The notes beneath the pieces are model-generated. The model had not been told where the DNA came from, did not search any database, and saw only the letters and a list, made by a program, of their open reading frames with translations. From Bog-473 sp963763575 (lineage in GTDB: Bacteria; Actinomycetota; Acidimicrobiia; Acidimicrobiales; RAAP-2), in contig CAVXPD010000004.1 in the NCBI GenBank assembly GCA_963763575.1, positions 310,001-374,000 on the forward strand: a DNA stretch of 64,000 bases, given 5' to 3'. Each line of letters begins with the position of its first letter. Positions within the stretch are counted from its first letter, which is position 1. The translations under genes and the position numbers were made by a program. Shown here one piece after another: positions 31,669-38,813 of this stretch.

Positions 31669-32790
31669 GTGACCGGTGCCGAAATGTGCCCGATGACGAA
31701 GTCAGGTCTCCGATGCCGAATGCAAAAGCTCGCCGGTATTGGGATTGGGTTGGTGGGCCTGTCTCTCGTAACTGCCATCACCGCAACGGTGGTCGTGCGT
31801 CCGGGACCTGTCGCGGCCGATCAAGTGTCGGATCTAAAAGCGCAGGCAACCCAGATATCCCAGGATCTCGTGCTGGAGCAGCTGCAGATCGGCGCTTTTC
31901 AACAGCAGTACGACGTCGACATGGCCAGGGTCCAACGGGACGAGGCGGAGATCGCATCCACTCAGGGCCACATCCAAGCCGATATCAGCCGGGTGGGACG
32001 CGATCGTAAGCGGCTTCAGTCCGAGGCGGTGTCGGCGTACGTCAACTTAGACCCAGAGGTAAACGGGACTGAGTCGTTGTTCGAGAATCAAACGGAAGCA
32101 CCCACGCGAGCAGAGTACGAAGAAGTGGCGAGCGGCGATATCGCGCTCTCCATCGACGTTCTTCACACCGACGAGAATGGGTTGCGCGCCCAACGCGCCA
32201 CGCTCGAGCAACAAGAAGCCCAAGACCAAGCGACCACCAACCAGGAAGACGCTGCGGCCAACTCTGCGCGCCAGACCGAGGCCCAGCTCGCGTCCAAACA
32301 GTCCGAGATCAAGGGCGAGCTTGCCGTTGCAGTGGCTCGGCAGCAAGCTGCACAGGCAGCAGCAGCTGCAGCGGCAGTCCGGGCGGCACAGGCCAAGGCG
32401 GCTGCAGCAGCGGCCACTTCCAGTGCGTCGCAGCCGTCGCAGCCGTCGCAACCGTCGCAGCCGTCGCCGTCTTCCACCAGCACCACACCACAACAAGGAA
32501 CCGTCGCCAACACGTCGGTGAGCGACCCGTCGCTGCCCCCGTTCCTCCAATGCGTCCTGCAGGCCGAGTCAGGCGGCAACTACGGCGCCGTTTCACCGGG
32601 CGGCACTTATATGGGCGGTTTCCAATTCAGCCAGGCAACCTGGAACGAAGCGGCACAGCTGGCCGGCATGCCGCAGCTGATCAACGTCCCTCCGAACCAG
32701 GCGACTCCGGCCGAGCAGAACGATCTCGCCATCGCGCTCTACCAAGCTGACGGCGAACAGCCCTGGAACGATTCTTGCCGGAATAGCTGA
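31669..32790 (+). CDS. Secreted coiled-coil protein with Rpf-like transglycosylase domain
   Basis: 373 residues. After a cytoplasmic lead, 'LAGIGIGLVGLSLVTAITATV' is a signal or anchor segment (about 20-45). Residues 50-250 form a long coiled coil rich in Gln, Ala and Glu, as in peptidoglycan hydrolase regulators. Residues 255-285 are a Ser/Pro/Gln linker. The C-terminal domain 'FLQCVLQAESGGNYGAV', then 'GGFQFSQATWNEAAQLAG', resembles resuscitation-promoting factors, with the Glu of QAES as the likely catalytic acid. It should cleave or bind cell-wall glycan outside the membrane. The start is uncertain: GTG at 31669, or ATG at 31693 or 31720. Confidence 0.75.
   Translation: MTGAEMCPMTKSGLRCRMQKLAGIGIGLVGLSLVTAITATVVVRPGPVAADQVSDLKAQATQISQDLVLEQLQIGAFQQQYDVDMARVQRDEAEIASTQGHIQADISRVGRDRKRLQSEAVSAYVNLDPEVNGTESLFENQTEAPTRAEYEEVASGDIALSIDVLHTDENGLRAQRATLEQQEAQDQATTNQEDAAANSARQTEAQLASKQSEIKGELAVAVARQQAAQAAAAAAAVRAAQAKAAAAAATSSASQPSQPSQPSQPSPSSTSTTPQQGTVANTSVSDPSLPPFLQCVLQAESGGNYGAVSPGGTYMGGFQFSQATWNEAAQLAGMPQLINVPPNQATPAEQNDLAIALYQADGEQPWNDSCRNS
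32429..32470. repeat. 9-bp CAGCCGTCG tandem repeat encoding Ser-Gln-Pro units
   Basis: Four head-to-tail copies of CAGCC(G)TCG-like nonamers encode SQPSQPSQPSQP in the linker of the Rpf-like protein. The period is a multiple of three, so slippage would only change linker length. Confidence 0.75.
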
Positions 32791-32889
32791 TCGATCGCGG
32801 CTCCGGGACGGCTCTCACTGGCTGTCAGGAGACACTCACCGAACGCCCCGATGACAACGCCGTTCCCCATCGCAGAGGCGCATCCGAGA

Positions 32890-33187
32890 TCACCGGGTTG
32901 GGGCGTCTCGACGATTGGGCCGCTCAGATCGGGATGATTCCGGAGAACCGACCCGGTGCAGCGTTCCGTCGGGATCCACGTACCCGAACTCGCGCAGGCC
33001 GTACTCCGTCGCCCTCACCTCGCCGAACCGGCCGTCTACTCCCGCTTGGATCCACGTCGTCTCGTTCAGCAAATCCATATCCGGTTCCATGACCATAGGC
33101 GTGGACCGTGAAGCCGAGACGCCGATACCGTTCAAGCGCCGCATGGAGGTTGGTCACCGGAACGACCGGCGCGACACGTTCAAACAT
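32890..33187 (-). pseudogene. Broken VOC (bleomycin-resistance-like) protein gene
   Basis: The first frame, from the ATG at 33187, reads 'MFERVAPVVPVTNLHAALERY' in pieces ('MFERVAPVVPVTNLHAAL', 'RLGFTVHAYGHGTGYGFAERDDV'), then leaves the family. A second frame resumes with 'WIQAGVDGRFGEVRATEYGL' and 'REFGYVDPDGTLHRVGSPE', the C-terminal part of the same fold. The central strands are missing, so both a frameshift and an internal deletion occurred near 33060-33080. Not functional as it stands. Confidence 0.6.
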
Positions 33188-33314
33188 GGGGACCATCCCG
33201 TCATCGCCATGTCGGATCGACGAGGCCGACCGGCGGCACCATCTCTGACGGCAGCAACATCTCGCCCATCGTTCCGGTGTAGCGATGTCTCAAGCACGGA
33301 CGGAGCTGGTTAAT

Positions 33315-33722
33315 TCAGGACTTTGGCGCCTGACGGATGTAGATGCAGATCTCCTCGAGAAGTCCGTCCGAATCGACCTCGAAGACAAGGCACTCGTGGG
33401 TGACGAGTGGGCGGTCCTCCAGATCGATCGTCTCGCGGAGCTCTGCTAATGCTCGGTGGTCGCCGAGGTCGCTGACCCGGTCGATGTCCATCCGGTATCC
33501 CGGCAACGTCGGCATTGTGCGCCGAAGAAATGAGAGGTAGGCCGTGGCCCCTTTGTAGTCGTCCCCGTAGGGTCCGCGCCGGAGCACGCCGGGCGACACG
33601 CATGCCGTCAATTCGTCCCAATCCAGGCGGGCCAACGCCTGGAGGTAGCGGGTGACCATTGCAGCCACTGAGCCGGTCATCTGGAGCACCTGACCAAGGT
33701 AGTCGGGCGACGTCTCCACCAC
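33315..33722 (-). CDS. SnoaL-like nuclear-transport-factor-2 fold protein
   Basis: 135 residues: 'MVTRYLQALARLDWDELTAC', 'VLRRGPYGDDYKGATAYLSF', 'LRRTMPTLPGYRMDIDRVSD', 'ALAELRETIDLED' and 'ECLVFEVDSDGLLEEICIYI'. The RxGPYGDxYxG segment is typical of a cone-fold subgroup of unknown activity. The start may be the GTG at 33722 or the ATG at 33680; the latter still includes the whole fold. It lies 45 bases downstream of bioD on the same strand. Confidence 0.72.
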   Translation of the reverse strand: MVETSPDYLGQVLQMTGSVAAMVTRYLQALARLDWDELTACVSPGVLRRGPYGDDYKGATAYLSFLRRTMPTLPGYRMDIDRVSDLGDHRALAELRETIDLEDRPLVTHECLVFEVDSDGLLEEICIYIRQAPKS

Positions 33723-33767
33723 CTCGATCGCGGTGAACTGCGAGCGCCGGACTGAGCTCGCAAACAG

Positions 33768-34463
33768 TTACGAGGTCGATCCGTCTCGAGCGAGGTCTGC
33801 GAGCTGGTCCTCTTTGCCGGGAGCGAAGAAGACATGCAGGCCGTCACGATCGGCCAGCCACGACAGGTTCCGCTGATGCAAATCGGAGCCGGCTTCGAAG
33901 CGGTTGAGCACCACCGCGACACGGCCAGCGGCCAGCGGTTCGAGCGCCTTCACCGTCAGGCGAACGGCGTTGATCGTTCCCAGTCCGGCGTCGGCGACGA
34001 GCACAACGAGATCGGGGAACAACACCTCGACGAACGCCAGGCAGTCCCCGTCGTCGGCGATAGGCGAGCGGAGCCCGCCAGCGGTTTCCACCAGACCGAC
34101 GTCGACCGCCTCCGGCCAGCGCAGCTCGCCGACCAGGTCGGCCACGGTGAAGGCTGGTCGGCCTAAGACTTCCGCGGCCATCGGCGGTGCGAACGCCGCC
34201 TCGTACCAACGATTCCGTGGGCACACAGTCTCGGGTGCCTCGCCGCTCGCCGCCCCCAGCACAGTGGCGTCGTAACGGGACGGATCCTCCGACGCGTCGA
34301 AGGACTGCGCCGGCTTCCGGGCTGCAGTGGATACGCCGCCGCGACCGAGCCGTTCAAGCAGTCGGGCGGACACCCACGTCTTGCCCACATCGGTCCCAGT
34401 CCCGACCACGGCCACGAGACGCCGAGGACGCGGCCTACGAGCGTTACCGGCCGAACCCTTCAC
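33768..34463 (-). CDS. bioD: Dethiobiotin synthetase
   Basis: 231 residues. P-loop 'VGTGTDVGKTWVSARLLERL' (Walker A at 21-29), the switch region 'LVETAGGLRSPIADDGDCLAF' split as 'LVETAGGLRSP' and 'IADDGDC', and 'VLVADAGLGTINAVRLTVKAL' identify BioD. It closes the ureido ring of 7,8-diaminopelargonate with CO2 and ATP. The GTG start at 34463 overlaps the bioF stop by one base (TAGTG), so it is coupled within the bioA-bioF-bioD operon. Slightly Arg-rich N-terminus, otherwise normal length. Confidence 0.92.
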   Translation of the reverse strand: MKGSAGNARRPRPRRLVAVVGTGTDVGKTWVSARLLERLGRGGVSTAARKPAQSFDASEDPSRYDATVLGAASGEAPETVCPRNRWYEAAFAPPMAAEVLGRPAFTVADLVGELRWPEAVDVGLVETAGGLRSPIADDGDCLAFVEVLFPDLVVLVADAGLGTINAVRLTVKALEPLAAGRVAVVLNRFEAGSDLHQRNLSWLADRDGLHVFFAPGKEDQLADLARDGSTS

Positions 34464-35584
34464 TATCGGGTCACGCCCACCTTCGCCGCGCTGTGTAGCG
34501 GCACCAGCGCGTCGATCAAGCGGGCAAGGTCCTCGTCTCGGTGTGCCGCTGACACCGTCACACGAAGGCGACTGGTGCCCGCCGGCACCGTCGGCGGGCG
34601 GATCGCCGGGACCCACAACGCGTCGGCCAAGAGCGAGGCCGACGCGGCGAGAGCGGTCTGCTCGGGTCCGAAGATCACGGGGACGATCGGGCTCGGGTGG
34701 CCGGGCGCGGCGAGTCCCGCACACGAGAGGCGCTCGACGTGGGCGGCGAGCCGCCCCGTGAGCCCCCGCCCCTCGGCGGAACAGACGACGGCGAGTGCGG
34801 CCATGGCCGCGGCGGCGTCGGCCGGCGGAAGCGCTGTCGAGAAGATGTAGGAGCGCGCCCGGTTCACCAGGAGATCGACGAGGTCGCTCGATGCGGCGGC
34901 GAATCCGCCAAGCGCTCCCAGCGTCTTCGACAGCGTCCCGACCCGGACGACGTTCGTGCGGACCCAATGCGAGTCTGCGTGCGGCAGATGAGGTCCAAGG
35001 ACGGCATGGGCTTCGTCCAGGACGAGCAAGGCGTCGTAGCGCTGGCACAGACCCAGCAGGTCGTCGAGAGGTGCCACGTCGCCATCCATGGAAAACACGG
35101 TGTCGCTGACGACAAGCTTGGGAGTGGTGGTATCGGAGGCGGCCGAGCGCAACAACGACTCGAGGTGCACCATGTCGCGGTGGCGGTAAACAGCGAGGTC
35201 CGAGCGGGACAGCCTGCATCCGTCGATGATGCTGGCGTGGTTGAGCTGATCCGAGAACACGCGGACACCGGGCCCCCCGAGTACGGACAGGACACCGAGA
35301 TTGGCGGCGAACCCCGTTGGGAAGCAGATGGCCGCCTCGGTGTGTTTCCACTCGGCCAGAGCGCGTTCGAGGTCACGGTGGATCGGGCGACTGCCGGTGA
35401 CGAGTCGGGACGCCCCCGCGCCAGTCCCCCATTGCTCCAGCGCGTCGTGGGCCGCCGCCATCACCTTGGGATGGGCGCTCAGGCCGAGGTAGTCATTCGA
35501 CGCGAATGACACCACGTAAGCGCCCTCGAGGGCACCGCCCGGGCCCGCGCGCGTCGAACTCTCGGGGCGTGCGCCAACGTCCAT
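34463..35584 (-). CDS. bioF: 8-amino-7-oxononanoate synthase (main frame of a frameshifted bioF)
   Basis: This frame covers nearly the whole enzyme. It has 'VSFASNDYLGLSAHP', 'GASRLVTGSRPIHRDLE', 'SDTVFSMDGDVAPL', 'LVLDEAHAVLG' and 'VRVGTLSKTLGALGG' with the PLP-binding Lys220. The enzyme condenses pimeloyl-ACP or -CoA with alanine. The first 14 residues (starting at the ATG at 35584) do not match the family; the true N-terminus lies in another frame (35545-35639) and joins it after one extra base near 35538-35550. Without correction the protein lacks its normal first helices. Confidence 0.8.
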   Translation of the reverse strand: MDVGARPESSTRAGPGGALEGAYVVSFASNDYLGLSAHPKVMAAAHDALEQWGTGAGASRLVTGSRPIHRDLERALAEWKHTEAAICFPTGFAANLGVLSVLGGPGVRVFSDQLNHASIIDGCRLSRSDLAVYRHRDMVHLESLLRSAASDTTTPKLVVSDTVFSMDGDVAPLDDLLGLCQRYDALLVLDEAHAVLGPHLPHADSHWVRTNVVRVGTLSKTLGALGGFAAASSDLVDLLVNRARSYIFSTALPPADAAAAMAALAVVCSAEGRGLTGRLAAHVERLSCAGLAAPGHPSPIVPVIFGPEQTALAASASLLADALWVPAIRPPTVPAGTSRLRVTVSAAHRDEDLARLIDALVPLHSAAKVGVTR

Positions 35585-35639
35585 CTTCGAGGACCTGATC
35601 GAGCTGGGCCCGGATCCGGTCCGGCCAATTTGGGCTCAC
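35545..35639 (-). pseudogene. bioF: N-terminal fragment of bioF in a shifted frame
   Basis: From the GTG at 35639 the frame reads 'SPNWPDRIRAQLDQVLEDGR' then 'WRTPREFDARGPG', the usual BioF N-terminal helices. Its start overlaps the bioA stop by four bases (GTGA), the coupling expected inside this operon. At 'RGPG' the family pattern continues in the other frame as 'GALEGAYVVSF'. The full span 34463-35639 is 1177 bases, one more than a multiple of three, pointing to one inserted base in the GGGCCCGGGC run. Confidence 0.7.
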
Positions 35640-36967
35640 GGGGGAAGCGTGGCGCCGGGCGAACCCGCCGTGACAACGTCGAGGGCGCTGTCCAACGCGT
35701 AGACGATGCGGTTGACCTCTTCGTCGGAGATCGTGAGCGGCGGCATCAGGACGATGACGTCGCCGAGCGGTCGCAAGAGAACGCCGCGGGCCACGGCCTC
35801 GGCGCAGACACGGCGCCCCCAGCGAAGTCCCGGCTCGGGCGGCGCCAGCTCGACCCCCACCATGAGCCCGCGCTGGCGCACCGCGTGCACCGCGTGCCGC
35901 GGCGTAATCCTTTCGGCCAGCAGGGCAGCCAACTGGTCGGCGCGCGTCCGCACGTTCGCAAGCACGTCCCACGACTCGACGAGGCGCAGGTGCTCGAGCG
36001 CCACGGCGGCCGCCAGTGCGTTTCCGCCATAGGAGTGACCGTGGTAGAAGGTCAGTGGCCCGAGGTCGGCGCCGAGGAACGCTCGGTGCACTTCACCGGA
36101 CGCCACGGTGGCCGACAGGGCCAGATAGCCGCCAGTGATCCCCTTACCAAGGCAGAGCAGGTCCGGGCGGAGCCGGCACTGCTCGGACGCGAACAGCGTC
36201 CCGGTCCGCCCGAATCCGGTCGCCACCTCGTCGCAGATCAGCAGGGTGCCCGCTTCACGGCACGCCTGGCCGATTCGTCCGACGTCCTCGGCGTTTGCGC
36301 ACAACATGCCTGATGCACCCTGCACCAGCGGCTCGAGGACGACAGCGGCCAACTCACCCGCATGGGCAGCAATGGCGGCGCACGCCTTGTCGGCCCAACC
36401 CGGATCGGCATATCCGGGCGTGCGGATGACGGGGAAGCACAGCGGATCGAACACCGCGCTGAACACGCCGCCGTCGCCGACTGAGAGAGAACCGACCGTG
36501 TCGCCGTGGTACGCGTCACCGAGGGCGAGAAACGAGACACGCCCTTTCACATCCCTGTTGACCCAGTACTGATAGGCGATCTTGAGGGCTTGCTCGACCG
36601 CCACGGCGCCGTCGGCGGCGAAGAGGCAGTGCGGCTCGTCGACGGGGACCACCCGGGCCAAGGCCTCGGCCAGCTCCACCACGACGGTGTTGCCATGGCC
36701 GAGCATGGTCGAGTGCGCGACCTTGGCCGCCTGGGCGGTTAGGGCTGCATCGAGCTCGGGCACGTGGTGGCCAAGGGTGTTGACCCAGAGGGAGGAGATG
36801 GCGTCGAGGTAACGCCGCCCATCGACGTCGATCAATTCGCGCCCCTCGGCGCGATCGATGAGCAAGGGCGCATTCTCCGCATAGGTCGCCATCTGGGTGA
36901 AGCCGTGCCAGACCACCGCGGCGTCTCGTGCGACCCAGGTGCTCGAATCGGGAGGAAGGCTGCTCAC
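35636..36967 (-). CDS. bioA: Adenosylmethionine-8-amino-7-oxononanoate aminotransferase
   Basis: 443 residues of class III PLP aminotransferase. Key parts are 'RYLDAISSLWVNTLGHHVPE', 'LFAADGAVAVEQALKIAYQYW', 'LALGDAYHGDTVGSLSVG', 'LLICDEVATGFGRTGTLFA' and 'LCLGKGITGGYLALSATV', the last with the PLP lysine. It makes 7,8-diaminopelargonate using S-adenosylmethionine as amino donor. The start GTG at 36967 has CAGAAT (36974-36979, reverse strand) six bases upstream; GTG at 36970 is an alternative. First gene of bioA-bioF-bioD. Confidence 0.92.
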   Translation of the reverse strand: MSSLPPDSSTWVARDAAVVWHGFTQMATYAENAPLLIDRAEGRELIDVDGRRYLDAISSLWVNTLGHHVPELDAALTAQAAKVAHSTMLGHGNTVVVELAEALARVVPVDEPHCLFAADGAVAVEQALKIAYQYWVNRDVKGRVSFLALGDAYHGDTVGSLSVGDGGVFSAVFDPLCFPVIRTPGYADPGWADKACAAIAAHAGELAAVVLEPLVQGASGMLCANAEDVGRIGQACREAGTLLICDEVATGFGRTGTLFASEQCRLRPDLLCLGKGITGGYLALSATVASGEVHRAFLGADLGPLTFYHGHSYGGNALAAAVALEHLRLVESWDVLANVRTRADQLAALLAERITPRHAVHAVRQRGLMVGVELAPPEPGLRWGRRVCAEAVARGVLLRPLGDVIVLMPPLTISDEEVNRIVYALDSALDVVTAGSPGATLPP

Positions 36968-37029
36968 CACCCGATTCTGGACGCCACCGGGGCGGACGGG
37001 CCAATGCCGGACATGCGCGAAAATGGCTC

Positions 37030-37506
37030 ATGGACCGAATCGGCGTCGTCGACACCATGTTCGCCCGCTACGACATGGGCGCAGAGGCCATGGAGGAGCT
37101 CGCGCAGTGCCCTGGCCACGGCAGTCGTTTCGAGGTGATTCGGCGCACCGTGCCTGGGTTCAAGGACCTGGCGGTCGCTGCGAAGAAACTCATCGAGGAG
37201 GAGGACTGCCGGATCGTCGTGGCCCTGGGGATGCCTGGCAAGGAGAAGGTGGACAAGGTCTGCGCCCACGAGGCCTCGACCGGGATCATGATGGCTCAGC
37301 TCATGACCAACACCCCCATTCTCGAGGTGTTCGTCCACGAGGACGAGTCCGACGACCCGGCCACATTGGCCGTGGTTTTCAAGAATCGTTCGCGTGATCA
37401 CGCCCGCAACGCGTATCTGATGCTCTACGAACCAGAGCAACTCATCGCCCAGGCCGGCCAGGGCATACGCCAGGGTTTCGCCCACGCCGGGCCTCTCGAA
37501 CCCTGA
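37030..37506 (+). CDS. ribC: Archaeal-type riboflavin synthase (RibC-like)
   Basis: 158 residues. 'IGVVDTMFARYDMGAEAMEEL', shown as 'IGVVDTMFARYDMG', then 'VIRRTVPGFKDLAVAAKKLIE', shown as 'RRTVPGFKDLAVAAKKL', 'ALGMPGKEKVDKVCAHEAST', 'MAQLMTNTPILEVFVHEDES' and 'AQAGQGIRQGF' match the pentameric archaeal riboflavin synthase, a relative of lumazine synthase. It dismutates two 6,7-dimethyl-8-ribityllumazine molecules. Bacteria normally use the unrelated RibE trimer, so its presence here is notable. It is divergent from bioA with 62 bases between starts. Confidence 0.85.
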   Translation: MDRIGVVDTMFARYDMGAEAMEELAQCPGHGSRFEVIRRTVPGFKDLAVAAKKLIEEEDCRIVVALGMPGKEKVDKVCAHEASTGIMMAQLMTNTPILEVFVHEDESDDPATLAVVFKNRSRDHARNAYLMLYEPEQLIAQAGQGIRQGFAHAGPLEP

Positions 37507-37520
37507 GCCGCCCGACCACG

Positions 37521-37540
37521 AGCCCGATGCTCGGCGGGCT
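37521..37540. terminator. Hairpin between convergent ribC and acyl-CoA dehydrogenase genes
   Basis: AGCCCG (37521-37526) pairs with CGGGCT (37535-37540) around an 8-base loop in a 40-base convergent gap. Modest strength, no T-run, but well placed for a bidirectional terminator. Confidence 0.5.
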
Positions 37541-37546
37541 GGAGGA

Positions 37547-38686
37547 TTAGAGGTCTCGCGGGAGACCGAGCACCTTTTCGGCCACGATGTTGCGCTGCAC
37601 CTCCGCGGTGCCACCGCCGACGGTGAGCGCCGGGGCGAACAGGAAACCCCGGGACCAGGTGGAGTCGCCTCCGGCCGCGCCGTGCGGCCCCCAGCCGCCG
37701 ACAGGCCCGGTACCGGGGACCATGGCGTGCGGTCCCGCCAGGTCGCGGGCGACGCCCATGATGTGCTGGCCGTGGGCGTCGGCGATTGCCTTGCGCACCG
37801 AGGCCTCTGCACCGGGCGCCCGGCCCGCGATGACGGCCGAAACCGTACGCAGACGGAGCACCCGAAGGATCTGGCCCTCGATGAAGACGTCGACCAGGCG
37901 GTCTCGCGTGGCGGCGTCAGGCGCACCCCCCGCAGCCCGGATCAGCGCGACCAGGTCGTCCGCGGTGGGGCCCATGCCCCAGAGCGCCCCCTCACCGCTG
38001 AGCGAGACCCGCTCGTTCCCGAGCGTCACCTTGGCCAGCTCCCAGCCACCGTGCTCGAGCCCGACCAAATGGTCGGCCGGGATCCGCACGTCGGTGAAGA
38101 AGACCTCGTTGAAGGCATGCTCGCCGGTCATGTCGATGAGGGGGCGGATCTCGATGCCGGGCGCGTTCATCGGGCACACGAAGTAGCTGATGCCCATGTG
38201 CTTGGTCGCCGTGGGGTCAGTGCGGGCGAGCAGGATGCCCCAGCGCGCGATGTGGGCGTAGCTGGTCCAGACCTTCTGTCCGTTGATGACGTAGTGGTCA
38301 CCGTCGCGCTCGGCCTTGGTTGTGAGCGACGCCAGGTCGGAGCCGGCACCCGGCTCAGAGAAGAGCTGGCACCAGAATTCCTCGCCCGAGAGCAGGGGCC
38401 AGAGCCAACGCTCCTTCTGTTCCTCCGTGCCGGCGTACATGAGCGTGGGCCCGGCCCAGCCGATGCCGATGGGGTTGACCGGGCGCCCGATCCGGGCGGC
38501 CCTGAGCTCCTCGTCGATCACCAGCTGGGCGATCGGGCCTGCATCCAAGCCGTAGGGCGGAGCCCAGTGCGGCACCACGTAGCCCGCCTCGGCCAGCTGG
38601 CGGCCGCTCGGGCGGGGGTGCTCGACCAGCCAGTCCCGAATCCGACGCCGGCCGGGGTCGTCGTCGCCTGGTAGGCCGAGGTCCAC
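37547..38686 (-). CDS. Acyl-CoA dehydrogenase family protein
   Basis: 379 residues. Signatures are 'WCQLFSEPGAGSDLASLTTK', 'INGQKVWTSYAHIARWGILL', 'GISYFVCPMNAPGIEIRPL', 'NEVFFTDVRIPADHLVG' and the end 'GGGTAEVQRNIVAEKVLGLP'. FAD-dependent alpha,beta-dehydrogenation of an acyl-CoA. The GTG at 38686 fits the family start ('DLGLPGDDDPGRRRIRDWL') and lies six bases after TACGCT (38693-38698, reverse strand), so it is probably leaderless. Earlier Met codons at 38722 and 38761 are rejected. Divergent from the acyl-CoA synthetase at 38814. Confidence 0.88.
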   Translation of the reverse strand: MDLGLPGDDDPGRRRIRDWLVEHPRPSGRQLAEAGYVVPHWAPPYGLDAGPIAQLVIDEELRAARIGRPVNPIGIGWAGPTLMYAGTEEQKERWLWPLLSGEEFWCQLFSEPGAGSDLASLTTKAERDGDHYVINGQKVWTSYAHIARWGILLARTDPTATKHMGISYFVCPMNAPGIEIRPLIDMTGEHAFNEVFFTDVRIPADHLVGLEHGGWELAKVTLGNERVSLSGEGALWGMGPTADDLVALIRAAGGAPDAATRDRLVDVFIEGQILRVLRLRTVSAVIAGRAPGAEASVRKAIADAHGQHIMGVARDLAGPHAMVPGTGPVGGWGPHGAAGGDSTWSRGFLFAPALTVGGGTAEVQRNIVAEKVLGLPRDL

Positions 38687-38813
38687 GGCGGGAGCGTATT
38701 CTCGTCGTCTCGCTCCGCGCATCTCGGCGGGCGGGGGGTAGACGGCGAGTCGGCGTCGCAAGCCTGATGGCCTGAGCGGTCGTGAGGCGGGAGGGAGCGA
38801 GGGGTAGCAAGGG

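Noticed and set aside
36970..37029. Shared bioA/ribC operator
   Set aside because: No dyad was found in the 59-base divergent gap, and no biotin-repressor-like box was visible.
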